A stretch of DNA of 64,000 nucleotides from Globodera rostochiensis. Taxonomy: Eukaryota; Nematoda; Chromadorea; Rhabditida; Heteroderidae. The stretch's first letter is position 1. Each line of letters starts with the position of its first letter. The stretch is from positions 1,085,796-1,149,795 of the forward strand of contig JAEVLN010000020.1 in NCBI GenBank assembly GCA_018350325.1, written 5' to 3'. Positions 45,101-56,465 of this stretch are shown in pieces. The notes under the pieces were generated by a model. That model was not told the DNA's origin, searched no databases, and saw nothing but the letters and a program-made list of their open reading frames with translations. A program made the position numbers and the translations under genes.

Positions 45101-46774
45101 CGGTCGTCTGGCAGCAATTCGATGCGTTGGCATTGCCCTCTCTTTCAAGCAGTCCGAATTTGTTTTGGTTAGTTCAATTGTTACACCCTAATATTTTTCT
45201 GAATTTGTTTTGGCTCAGAAGATTTTGTAAAAATTAGTTGTTTTTTTTCTCTTTAGAACAGCCTCAATGAAATTCTGGCACCGCGGCTGGTCGAACTGAA
45301 CAAATTGGCCTCAAACAGCGCATTGTCCGAGCAGCAGGAGAATAATGTGCTCTTTGAGTTGGGGATTTTGGCACAACTAGTGGCCACGCTGGAGCCCACC
45401 CATTTAAATGGTATATTTTCCAAATCGAAAAAAGTGTGTTTTTTTTGATCACCAGACGGATACCAACATGCTGGTGTTGCTTCCGCTTCCTTTCCCGTCA
45501 GTGACAGTCCCGTCCGACTGATCATTGATCTGACGCTTCCTCTGTTCAACAAATTACTCGAAAACAACGGGACACCGTCTGCTGAATTGATTTCCATGGT
45601 TGGTGGGCCTCTAAAACTAATATTAAAAAGTAAAATTTTTTTAAAGCTCTGCGACGTGCTTAAATCAACTGTCCATTCGTTGTATAGACGAAGTGCTCCC
45701 TTGGTAGAAACGATGTTGAATTTTCTCGACGTTATCATTAATGTCCATCCTCGCCCCGCGTGTGAACTTGCCAAAACACTTTTCTTGGCACGTTTTGTTT
45801 ATAAACGAAGTAGATGTTTATGTTAACATTTAGACCTTCCACAAGGACCGGGACGAAACGTCTCTCAAATTGGTTGCCCATTTGGCCAGATGGTTCTCGG
45901 ACAGATGGGCCCACTTTCAGCAGTTGCACACCTTTAACGCCATTGATGCGGGGGATAAGGATGAACAGCTGTTGAGCCTTGCCTATCACGTTCTGAAGAA
46001 GTTTTGGGACAATTTGCGGTACGTCTCGGCATTGATGACGGACCAAACAACGACAGAAAATGTGGGCTGCTGCTTCGTCCGCTGTCATTGTCTCGTCATT
46101 TCTTTGGTATGGTTGATGATCCTTAGGGTCGAAACCTTTCGATTTCGTTTTTGGTTTCGAAAATCTAACAAATAAGAGAAATTTTTCGAAGTTTTTCCAA
46201 GGGGATGATAGAAACGGTTTACTTTTTAGGCATAATATTTTGTCTGGATGGTACCGACCAAAGGTATTTTTAGATGTTCAACCTTTTCTGATCATGATCG
46301 GCAATTTTGATGACACTTTTTACCATTGAAGCAAATTCCTTCTTTTCTCAGATGCTCCAGCACAGCAAAAACGTGTCGTTGGTCCATGACTGTCTTCGTT
46401 CGGTGAATCATTTGTTGAGACAAAGTGCCTCCATCGACGACTGCCCGACGTTGTGCAGCACAATCGGCAGCGTTGCTGATCAGTTAACCGGCGCGTTGTT
46501 CGCGAGCATTCGCAGCGAACTGATTACCGGCGACATTAACCTGGTGGCGGATATTTTGCACGCCTTGGCCCGCAAATACCCGACACAGACGAGGTGGGCG
46601 ATTTCAAGTTTAATTTTTTCTAAAAAAATTTGAAGGGCAACAATATCGGCTCTGCCCGGAGGCGATTCTCAATTGATCACCACAATGCTTTCCAATCCGA
46701 ATGCTCGAACTTTTCGTCTTAGATGTGCCCAAATGCACCAGGCGGCCCTTTTGCAGAGAGTGCCAACAAATTAA
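42114..46774 (+). CDS. Importin-13-like nuclear transport receptor (importin-beta superfamily)
   Basis: Eighteen exons: 42114-42231, 42286-42309, 42355-42464, 42582-42769, 42858-42954, 43045-43211, 43319-43609, 43765-43857, 44007-44132, 44273-44475, 44605-44939, 45027-45167, 45257-45410, 45456-45598, 45647-45787, 45834-46061, 46352-46593, 46636-46774. Sum 2940 nt, 979 residues; human IPO13 has 963. Matching landmarks: VQFYGAKVLHHSISLHFDQI; LPGIYPVDECLSDLPELWW; ETLERFESYRTERNDVS; and HEAT-repeat helices throughout. IPO13 carries cargo such as MAGO-Y14 and UBC9 into the nucleus and exports eIF1A, with RanGTP binding at the N-terminal HEAT repeats. Exon 2 is only 24 nt. Intron 45788-45833 (46 nt) uses a GC donor (TTG|GCACGT), needed for phase and for the conserved helix. 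The donor of exon 10 (AATG|GTGTCG) is the least certain site. Confidence 0.88.
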
Positions 46775-47218
46775 TATTTTTTTTTATCCACACAAACACA
46801 TTTTGTTTTATTCGATTCGTGGGAATATTGTTATTAATTTGTGTAATTGATTTTGAATCCAAAATTCATAATTTTCCCTTAAAAAGGGATGATTCAAAAA
46901 AATCAATTGCTTCCAAAATTTCCAAGCTTTACGAGATTTTTGAGAAACCGAATGACTGCTGAAAATTTGGAATTGCTATTTTTGCATCACAATCTGCCCG
47001 TGTTAAACCAGGGGTTCCATTTGTTCTTATTTATAAGAAATGTTCTTTTTTATTTTATTTTATTGCGTGTAGAGGTCCGAAAGAAGCAATGTTTTGGCAA
47101 TAAAACATTTGCGCAATCATTTACAATCGATTTCTGTGCAATTCGCGCATTCCTTTCTTCGATTCGAACTTTTATTCAAGTTTTAAAAAAGTTTTTGAAA
47201 AGGTAGTCGGACGTAGTA

Positions 47219-49723
47219 ATGCATGACATTGATGAACCAAGAGAAGTTTTTGGACAAGCGGAAGATGCGTTTGTTGCGGACGCCTTGGAAGTCGTCAGAC
47301 TCAAATTTGGTGATTTTAACTAGAGTTATGAGTCTACAAGTCGATTTTTATATGATTAGTAAGCGTGCCGAACCCAAATCTTATTTCAAAATTGCGGATT
47401 TGAATTAATATGCTTGACTTACTTAAAAACCTGTTTAGTATCGATTTGCAAAGAAATTTTGGTCGAGGGGGGCAGGCAACCAACAAGTCCGAGTATGTGG
47501 CCAATTTGTAAATTTCAGTTGGCTCAGAGGACGAATTCGAAGCGTCGCCTTCCTTCGCACCCGAATTTGCACATCAGCATTTTGATGACAGGTTTTCACT
47601 TCTTTTTTTTAGAAACAAAGCAAAAAAAAATTTATAATTTTAAGCGAAAAAATTGTCGGCTACAAAAATATAAAAGTGACTGTGCTATACTCGGACCCAA
47701 CTCTTTTTCTGACTTCTACTTTTGAATACGATGAGAAAAATAATGACAACACTAAGGTTTGGTTGGTCTTACGGGTGAGGGTGGGGTACAAAGCTGTTCG
47801 TTTTTTTCTTGTTTTATCACGAAAATGGCTACTGGTACACAACCCGGCAGTGGAAAATGAATAGAATTTTAAATAAAAGGTGTAAACATTTATTGGTTAA
47901 ATTGTTTAGTGCGACGACATAGAATACAAAATCAAAGATGCGCTGCCGCAAACTCAGCTTGACGCCTATTTGTCCATGGAGAAATTCAAACAAAAACTCA
48001 ACGAACAGAATAAATTTGTGCCCTTTGGTCAACTCATTGCCAAATTAGATCTTAAAGGTTTTGTTTGATTAATGTTTTCTGAAGAATGAATCTCATCTAC
48101 ATTGGGTCTCAAAAATTGAATAATTGTGTGACCTAATATTCTCATGTTGACAAGACAAGTTTTAGGTTCCGACTGGGAACAGAACTTTTCTCTCTACAAG
48201 TTCGAGAAGGGGCACAATGCTAGTGAGTCGCAGTTTGACCAGGGCTCAAAATACTTGGAACGGGCTCAGGCGCTGGCTTACTGGTACATTGATGCGGTCG
48301 GTGTTCTCTCACAGAAAACTGACAAAATCTTGATATTTAAAGGTCTCCTACACTGCCAATGAGGAAGAACGCTACTTGAACTATTTTCTGTTCGAGCTGC
48401 GACCCTCGGACGGAGGCGGTGCACCCGTGCACCGGTTTGCCGGGTACGTCAACTTGTACCGCTTTTACCATCATCCGGACATGGACCGGGTGCGCATAGC
48501 TCAAATGTTGGTCGCACCGGCGTACCGACGCAAGGGCTTGGGGCCGCGCTTGTTGCGTGCCATCTACGACAATTTGTGTCGTGCAGAATCCGTCTACGAC
48601 ATAACGGGTGGGGGCACTATGCAATAACGACAAAAAAATGTTTTTAATCATTCGAACAACTTTATTAGTATTTATTTGTTAGTGGGCGCTGCTCTTATAA
48701 CATTTAATCGCTATAGCATCATGGTTTACAACCATGAAGCTACCATATCCAAGTTCTTTTGTTTTATTTTAAAAATGTTGCTTTTAATTATTTATAATTT
48801 TCTGCATTCAGTTGAAAGTCCATCAGATGCCTTTCAGTACATGCGCGACTACGTCGACTGCGCGAACTGTGCGAAACTGCCTGAATTCACGCCGGAAAAG
48901 CTGCGAAAAGGATTTTCGAACGAAATGCGAGAGGAGTCACGCAAAACACACAAATTGAATAAGGTTAGCGTAGCGGATGACACGAGCATTGGGCTGGTCG
49001 CTTAACTTGGGTTGAATCCAGCGCGGGGTTGAAGATGTTTTACTGCTAGTCCCAGCGACCCAATTGAGGGCGGCATGGCGTAGTGGTATAAGTTCACCGG
49101 TCCAGCAGCCGTAGACACTGGTTCGAATCCAGCCGCCCATCGACTTGATGGCCATTACACTCGCTGAACATCCCGACAAACTCGTCCAAACTTTGACATT
49201 CAAATCAAAGTTTTGGAAGGATTAATTCTAGTCGGAAAATTGTTATCGTGTGGTTAATTCTCTGAAAGGTCTTTCTTTTATGGCCATTTTGGTTGCACAA
49301 TCGCACACATTTTTTCACTTGCATTTTATTTTTTCCAATTAATTACTTCGTCATAATTGGTTTTTTCAGACCCAATGTCGTCGAGTCTATGAGATTCTCC
49401 GTCTGTCCCACACCAATATGAACATCCCTGCAGAAAAGGAGGCCTTCAAGACGGAGCTGTTAAAGCGTCTGAAGAGGTCCATGATGGACCAGAAGGACGG
49501 AAGCAAACTTTCACAGGCGCTGCGATCTGATCAACAGTCGTTGTGCTTTGCCTTGAATTCGTTGAACCCGGTGTGTCCGATTTGGATAAAATTGAAAATA
49601 ATGCAATCAAATTGCCAGGATCAACAGAGTCTTCAGCTCATATCGCTCTACGAGAACACCATGGCGGGCTATAAGATGGTGCTCGCTCGTTTGGCTCGTT
49701 ATGAGAAGAATTTCGTGGTCTGA
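47219..49723 (+). CDS. Histone acetyltransferase type B catalytic subunit (HAT1)
   Basis: Exons 47219-47309, 47519-47591, 47645-47756, 47910-48057, 48166-48296, 48343-48607, 48812-48963, 49370-49570, 49619-49723; 1278 nt, 425 residues (human HAT1 419). Landmarks: FAPEFAHQHFDD and KIVGYKNIKVTVLY (N-terminal domain); KFVPFGQLIAKL; the GNAT core RIAQMLVAPAYRRKGLGPRLL, the acetyl-CoA-binding R-x-x-G-x-G/A segment; VYDITVESPSDAFQYMRD; and RRVYEILRLSHT. HAT1 acetylates newly made histone H4 at K5/K12 with RbAp46/48 before deposition. It starts 445 bp after the importin-13-like gene on the same strand, so a chromatin/import operon pair is possible. The 406-nt intron 48964-49369 contains a tRNA-like element. 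Confidence 0.95.
49068..49139 (+). other. tRNA-like element (degenerate tRNA gene or tRNA-derived SINE head) in a HAT1 intron
   Basis: Box A TGGCGTAGTGG (49076-49086) and box B GGTTCGAATCC (49120-49130) match Pol III internal promoters, 33 bp apart. GGGCGGC (49068-49074) can pair with GCCGCCC (49132-49138). But the T-arm CTGG-TTCGAAT-CCAG shares a base with the acceptor stem, the D-arm does not pair well and no clean anticodon arm forms, so a functional tRNA is unlikely. Confidence 0.6.
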
Positions 49724-50195
49724 TAACCCAAGAATATTGGTGGAATTACTATTTTTATCCATTTTGTACGCTGATGATACTCATTAGAAAAGCAACCATT
49801 TGCCTGTTTATCCGTTTTTGCGTAAATTTAGTGAATTTGTTGGACATCGCAAGTCTGCCACAATTGGTCAAAAATTGGTACATTCTGTTACGAATTGAAA
49901 AAAGGAGCAATTATTCCAGTATAGTAACAATACAAATGTTTTTCCACCGTTTCCTAAAATTTCTACATAAGCGGAGAGGATGAAATATTTTGGTTGTGAT
50001 TGGGTGATGAACGAATGAGAAGGGACAACGAATTCAAGGAGGGCGTGTGAAATGTGCGAGTGCCTTTGACGGTCAACCGATGAAGGGTACTCAGGGCCTG
50101 CAGCATCTAAAAATGGGGCATTTTTTAGAGAGTTTTATTTTGTCCATCCGAAAAATAATATTTTCATTAACCTATCAATTATTTAAAAATTTTTC
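49724..50195. other. Convergent intergenic gap
   Basis: 472 bp between the HAT1 stop (+) and the potassium-channel stop (-). AT-rich; no coding content seen. Confidence 0.5.
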
Positions 50196-53100
50196 CTAAA
50201 GTGTTATAATCAATGCCTGCTGCTGTTCACTGTTGATGGACGATGTTGGTGAGGGCGGCTGAAGCTGTTCATCCATTTTTTGTTCTGCTAAAAGTTTTTT
50301 GTCGCTCTCTGATGGCACAGACTCGTGAATATTCGTGAAATCAGTTTTCAGTTCTCCCGTTTTTTCTGCTAAACCACAATGAAAATTATTTTTCTGATTT
50401 TATGTTGTTCTGGCCACGTAAAATTTTCATTCAATTAGTCTTAAGTGGGTCCCAACTCAAATCCCCTCCAATCACTCACCGTTTTGCCAAAAATGCCGTG
50501 ACCGTGTCGCGTGAGTGCCATGATCGGAAAGCCGGATGAGTGCATCCAGCTCGGCCAGTACCTCGCGAAGCCTTACGTTTGCTTGGGCATAAAGTTTATT
50601 TAGTTAAATTTAATTACCTTTCCGCTGGAATTTCGAAACGGTTGGCGACCAATGCAACCAATTCGCGCACAGTCAGTGGTTGGCCGCCAAACCACACGCG
50701 TACGTCGGGCGCGCCCTCAAAGTCGCGGCCCAAATAATGAATTCGGCGAAGATGGTCACCCAAAGTGCTGGAACATTTTGAAGTGATCAGAAAATTATAG
50801 AATATCTGATCAGAAACATGAGTCATGCATGGTTATAATTGGAACATTTGCCTCAATTTGACTACGAACTTAAAGAGCGTTGACATTATGGCGATGCCAG
50901 CACTCAGATAGACAATGATCACCATCGTTTCGAACAAATTCTGTGGTTCCGGAAACAAATCGCCAAAACCAATGGTTGTGATGCTGATGAAACTTTACAA
51001 AAATTGAAATATTATTAAGGGTTTAGTCCTAATTCTCCAACCTGAAATATATTGCTGGAAATATTGGCATACGCTGTATCCAAAAATGGAAAATGAGCCC
51101 TCCAAGCAGGGAATGGAACAGTATCAGCAGCACAACCACTTTCAAAGGCAACCGATTGGCCCCGCCCCGGTGGAAAAAGTGACCATCATCCTGAGAAATA
51201 TAAATATTTAATAAAAATATTCAAATTTGTTTTTATTTATGTTTGATTCACATTAATACTAAAATTTTTGTTGAATTGAAATTCACAATTTGTCAAAGGT
51301 GAATCATTTTTATTTTCTGACCTTCTGACCTTTCATTGACGCGATTCCAATCCAATAAAATTCGGCCAAAACTTCGCCAAGATTAGACAATGGCAAAAAC
51401 ACCAGCGGAATGCCCACAAGGCAATACGCGACACAGGCGAGCCGTGCCTGCGGCGTTCGCGGCGCAATGTTACCGTAACCTGGGAAGGATTTGTTTTTTC
51501 CGAAAAATTTGCAAATAAATTGAGCGCGGAGTTAAATTAAATTTTAAATTAAATTCACTGTCGGTTATGTTTTTGGTTTTGTGCTGCCGTTATTTATGAT
51601 GAAAAAACCAAAGTCGGTTGATTCAATTAATCGAAAATTCTAAAAAAGACCAGCAGATTGATCACCGGACCCGGACCATCGAAAAACAAAAATTGTTTTA
51701 TTTTTTAAATTCAAATTTGAGAGCAATGTGTGGGGGGGGGTGGGGGAGGTCAGCGTCGCCGACATCCCTAATTGGTCCGACTACAAAACTTGATCCGGTC
51801 CCTATCCCGGGTTTCTCAATTCCGACCAACTTCAGTTCAAACAAATGTATTTTTTATTAAAAAATTGTAAAATTTTGGCGATCTTTTCAGGTTTAAGATA
51901 AAATAAATGGGTTAATTAATTGTTTAATTACCCCCCCCCCCCCACCGATTGTTGTAATTGTAGTGAATGTGAACAGCAAAACATCGTGGAAAGGAAGTTT
52001 GTCCAATTGCTCGTCAAGGCGACGGAAAATCAAGGAGCCGAGTAAAATGTAAATAGAGACCACCAAAAGGACAACAAAATGGGGGAGGGCGGACAGAAAA
52101 ACCTAAAAATTTGAAGTTTACATTTTCTCGAGCACTTTACACCTCTCTACACAGCTCTTCCTTCCAACAATTGTGCTCCCGTAAAAATTTGTCTCGCCAA
52201 ATTTCGTAGGGCCAAAATTTCGTCGTTTTTTGCAATTTCGAAATCTGAAGACTTTGTATTTAAAGGGATGAACCGCATAAACTGACTGACCGACCACTTT
52301 TTGGATCTGATCACATCACGAGAAATTTTCGACAAATTCAAAATGTTCTGATCTGATCCTGGATATCCCAACGCCTTGGATCAGATCAGAATCTTCAGAA
52401 AAAAAGGGGTTTCGCGACCTCGTTTGTTTATTGTGAATCTCCTCGTTACCATTCTTGGTTCTCCATTTGTATCGACGAGATTTCGTTCCACCAGTGACGA
52501 TTTCTATTCAAATTATATTCTTGGATCAAATGCTTTTAATCAAATTTCACCGTCCGGAGGTAATTGTTTTCTACGGCAAATTTTGTGAGGTTTGGCTGCA
52601 GCCACGGCCGTTTTCGCCTATTAGCGTATTTAATTCCATCGTCGGCTACCGTAGCCAAAGAAATTTTGAATACGGTCGTTTTGCGTGCGCGTTTTTCTCT
52701 GTTTAAATTTTAATAATTCAAATTAATTATTATTTTGAAAATGCAAACATTGGACGTGACAGTGTCGGAAGAAGGGACACTGTACGACGAATAGTCAATG
52801 GCGAAATCGGCCCATTTGGTGGAGGTCGGCTAAATTCCTTTTGCTAATTTTGACATATTTATTTATTGTGAATAAATATTATGAATAAATAAACTTTATT
52901 TATTGTGAATAAATATTATGAATAAATAGACTTTATTTATTGTGAATAAATATTATGAATAAAGAACTGGGATTTATATGTTTTTTTTGTGCATGGATGT
53001 TTTTGATGAGAAAGTCCAAAAATAGAATTAATTCAAAAAAGTTTGAATTAGCGCGACTTTTTAGCACCTATCAAAACGGACGAAATCCGATACTATTAAA

Positions 53101-53357
53101 TTTAATTATTAACAATTATATTATGAAATGAATTTTACAAATAAAATGCAAATTTGGCACAATTTCCCTATTTGCGGGAAAGCTTCCCACCTTGGCGATG
53201 TGCTGCTTGGAGAAGGCGGCAACCTTTCAATGGAATCGCCGTCCTCGTCCTCATCGTCGATAAAGCTGATCTCGCCGCCAGTCTTGCCGATCAACAACGG
53301 CCTAAAAACACCGGACGCGGCAGCACAGTCAAACTGCTCCAATTCGGCGGGAGTCAT
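50196..53357 (-). CDS. Two-pore-domain potassium channel (TWK/K2P)
   Basis: Exons 53191-53357, 52143-52251, 51946-52102, 51322-51479, 51042-51190, 50846-50992, 50618-50767, 50480-50571, 50196-50368; 1302 nt, 433 residues, in phase. Topology: acidic N-terminus (ISFIDDEDEDGDSIE), TM1 (HFVVLLVVSIYILLGSLIF), pore 1 filter TITTIGYGN, TM2 (VAYCLVGIPLVFLPLSNLGE), TM3 (LKVVVLLILFHSLLGGLIF), pore 2 filter SITTIGFGD, TM4 (VIIVYLSAGIAIMSTLFKF), then a cytosolic tail of about 150 residues ending in a Gln/Ser-rich stretch. Both filters keep the T-x-G-Y/F-G motif, so a working K+ leak channel of the plasma membrane is expected. Nematodes have dozens of TWK paralogs; I cannot say which this is. The first intron (52252-53190) is long and carries repeats; the first exon is assigned by phase and composition, less surely than the rest. 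Confidence 0.9.
52346..52391. repeat. Inverted repeat, 14-bp perfect arms
   Basis: TTCTGATCTGATCC (52346-52359) and GGATCAGATCAGAA (52378-52391) with an 18-bp loop, inside the first intron of the K2P gene. Confidence 0.9.
52855..52965. repeat. AT-rich tandem repeat, 37 bp x 3
   Basis: Three copies of tttattgtgaataaatatt followed by atgaataaat, period 37 bp (equivalent bases at 52868, 52905 and 52942), in the first K2P intron. Confidence 0.9.
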
Positions 53358-54418
53358 TCAAAAATTAAAATTCCAAACAAACAAATCTTGGATGTTTCCA
53401 AATTTTACTGCTGCTATACACCAGTGGAAAAAAGTGTTAACATAACGATTTTAATTAATTTTAGTAAAGAATTTCGACGCCATAAATTAAAAGAGCTTTT
53501 CAACATGTACATAAGGAATTGATTAGAAATTCATTGTTTGTGTAAGGTATAATTGTTTAATGCAAGGTTCCTGACCACCTCCAAATTGGAGGAATAAAGT
53601 GAAGATGGTCCAATTTAAGAGACAATTATTATATTGATTTCATAAAGTTGTATTTTGGGGGGGGGGGAAACTTTGAGTCCCAAATCCCCCCCATCAACCA
53701 CCGCCAGAAATCAATCATTGTCCAGCCAATTAAGGAGTTAATTGCGCGCAACCATCGCAATATTTCCATCTGATAATTTTAAATTTATGGTCATTTTCCC
53801 AATAATCAAATCGATATACGAAATGGAGGGGCAACGATTTTCGTATGTAATTTTCTTCCGCAGATCAAATGCCACGTCATGGGTCGCGTGACCCTGTCAA
53901 ATCGAAGGGACAGATTTATTTTTGTTAATAAAATTAGAAAAATATTGTTTGTTAATAAATTAAAATATGATTAATTTGTCAAAATGTGATGAAGAATAAG
54001 CCAAATTTGAGTTACACTTTTTTAAAATGAACGGGTTACGCTTTTTACCAAATTAATCATATTTCTAATTTTATTAAATCTGTCCCTTCGATTTGGCAGG
54101 GTCACCCGTTGATTTTAAGAAAGTGCAAAAAAATGAAAATTTCAACTCAAATTTGGCGTATTTCACATTTTGACAAATTAATCATATTTCTAATTTTATT
54201 CAAAAAACTACACCCCTAAGAATCGCCTTTTTCGATCGCCCTCCTTCCCCCCGAAAAAATTTACGCAAAAAGGATTTGGTCAGTTTTTGCACATTTTTCA
54301 ATATTTTGGCACTTTATGGGGGGGGGGGGAGTGCTCAATATATTGGGTATTTTTAGTCCATATAAATCCGGGCCTAATTAAGTTACGATTTTTAGAGAAC
54401 CGTGTACATTCTTTTAAT
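53358..54418. other. Intergenic between divergent K2P and HP1 genes
   Basis: AT-rich, with G runs at about 53657-53666 and 54319-54328 and a long inverted repeat listed separately. No gene supported. Confidence 0.5.
53887..54207. repeat. Long nested inverted repeat (MITE/foldback-like)
   Basis: CGTGACCCTGTCAAATCGAA followed by GGGACAG and an AT-rich stretch (53887-53945) is mirrored by 54050-54108 (ATCTGTCCCTTCGATTTGGC then AGGGTCAC). The inner part (ATGATTAATTTGTCAAAATG, about 53966) is mirrored again near 54165-54195. Arms are imperfect; no coding capacity. Confidence 0.8.
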
Positions 54419-55915
54419 ATGAGCGACCATTCGTCCGATGACTCGAGCGGTGCCGAAGGAGGTGACACTTATCAGGTTAACCCATTAACGACAATTGTGC
54501 TTTTGAATTATACCACGATTATTTAATTTGTAATAACCAAAAAGTTGTCGTTTTTCGAACTTTCGGCGCCAAACTCACTGACCGGTTATTTTTTTGTTTA
54601 GGTCGAGAAGGTGCTTAAAAAGCGTGTCATTAAAGGAGGGAAGGTGGAGTACTACATCAAATGGAAGGTTTGTCGTTTATTCAAAATTTATTTTATGAAA
54701 TGTTTTAGGGTTACGAAGGCTCCAATGACAACACTTGGTAAATGAAAATGAAAGGCGTTGGGGGCGGGGTTCTTTTGGGGTTGGGTGTTTGGCAGAAGTG
54801 CAAGAAAACTCAACCAACCGGTTGGGAGGATGTTTGTTGTCTTCTTTCAATGAACTTCGACCCAAATTGAGGGAGCCAGAGGAAAACTGCGACTGTCCGG
54901 ACCTTATCCGCCAATATGAAGAAATGGTAAAACAAAACGAAGACAAAAAGAAGCAACGAGCGAGCACTGGCGAAGCCAAAAAGCGAAAAGCGCCCGCAAA
55001 ATCGAAGGTTTGTTGTGCTACAGAATAATTTGTGTTTTGAAGGGAAATATTACCTAATAAATAGTAACAGAAAAATTCTTAAAAATTTGATAAGATAAGC
55101 TCAAAATTACCGGCTTGATTATGAGACTATATCTCGAAATGTTTTAGAGCGTCGAGAAGGAGAGATCCAAGGACAGAAGTGTGAAGGTAATTAAAATTTT
55201 TAAAATAGGAATTTATAAAACTTCAGCGCGACAGCGCCACCCCGTCAAATGGCGCCGGCAGCAGTAAAGGCAAAAAGGTTCAACAGAGCAGCAAAGATTT
55301 TGTGATTTCGTCCAGCAGCGACTCTGAACAGGAGGATGAAGTCTGTACTTTTATAGTAAAATTAAACATGAAAAAGATTTTGCAGCCCGCGGATAAGAAG
55401 TCCTGCCCGCCTCCGGACGACCCTTCATGTCCATTGGGTTGGTCGGATAGTTTAACGAAAAATAGATAAATGTATACTGAATAAGTTTGGTTTCGTTTTT
55501 AGCGCTTTTTTTCTTCAGAAAAAACTGCGTTATCGATAGTACTAAAAAGGAAGGAGTGGGAGAGAGTGTGATGCTTTTTGAATTTGCTCATTTAGCGGAC
55601 CCTGAGGAGGGCAAGCTGTACAAGTTGGAGGAGGGAAACAAAGTGGACACTGTGCTGGGCGTCCGACGCGGTCAGTCGGTGGTTGCGTTGGTGCGCTACA
55701 TGGATGACCAGTACGAGCTGGTGCCAACGTACAGTTTCCTTCATTATCTTATTATGCCACCTTTTTTTCAGGCCTTTATTGGTAAAACATGACCCGGCAA
55801 AGGTCGGTTAATGCATTTTTGATTTTGATCAACTTTAAAATTAATATCATATTGAAATATTTATTTTTGTGTTTAGTTGGTCGATTACTATGAGAAGCAT
55901 TTGCGTTTCTTCTGA
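54419..55915 (+). CDS. Heterochromatin protein 1 (chromodomain plus chromoshadow domain)
   Basis: Ten exons: 54419-54475, 54602-54667, 54709-54737, 54872-55007, 55148-55186, 55227-55340, 55386-55437, 55596-55728, 55772-55781, 55877-55915; 675 nt, 224 residues, in phase. Chromodomain: TYQVEKVLKKRVIKGGK, VEYYIKWKGYEGSNDNTWEP, DCPDLIRQYEE, keeping the Tyr-Trp-Tyr cage positions that bind methylated H3K9. A basic Lys/Ser hinge follows (KKRKAPAKSK). Chromoshadow domain: KLYKLEEGNKVDTVLGVRR, SVVALVRYMDDQYELVPT, then LLLVDYYEKHLRFF. HP1 dimerises through this domain and recruits PxVxL partners to silent chromatin. Exon 9 is only 10 nt and is required for both phase and the shadow-domain helix. Confidence 0.93.
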
Positions 55916-56465
55916 AGGTGGCGTCGGATGATGATTTGTGTGACGGTTTTAATTTTATGACTTTTTCACTTGCATTCATCTGACACATAAACACACACAG
56001 CAAACAAAACGTTCTAGTGCTGATAATGAGCAGAAAAATCTAAATTTTCAAGAATCAAAGACTGTGTGTGCTGCATTGTACCAACTTCACTATCTATTGT
56101 TCGTTGCCGTTGGCGGAATTTAATTTATTTGTGTCATTCCGAACTGCATAAATTATATACCATTCAGCTCCTCTCGTCCAGCTGATTAGGAGCCTAAGCT
56201 GAGGCGAAGTAGAGGAGTTCGGAGTGGCACACAAATAAGTTAGAAATACCTGTTTACAGCTCTTTGATGATGGCCAGAAATGTGTTCTTTTTGTTACTTT
56301 AGTGTCGTCGTTTTTCAATGATATGAATATATTGGTATTATTTGTTACACCATTAATGGTTCGGAAATTCGTCTGCCGGGCATTTTTGTTGGTCAATTTG
56401 ATTGGATGGCTCGCTTTTCTTCACTTATTTTATCGTTTAAACATAGGCAAAATTTTTTTGGAGTA
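55916..56465. other. Intergenic, no gene seen
   Basis: AT-rich spacer between HP1 and the ZIP transporter, same strand. ORF 56094-56396 (-) has no domain. An upstream in-frame ATG for the ZIP gene exists at 56406. Confidence 0.45.

Noticed and set aside
47440..47516. Open stretch reading GRGGQATNKSEYVAN as a HAT1 exon
   Set aside because: It has no workable donor (the remaining gap would be 11 nt), and direct splicing of 47309 to 47519 restores the HAT1 alignment in phase.
49068..49139. Functional tRNA gene
   Set aside because: D-arm and anticodon arm do not fold and the T-arm overlaps the acceptor stem; kept only as a tRNA-like element.
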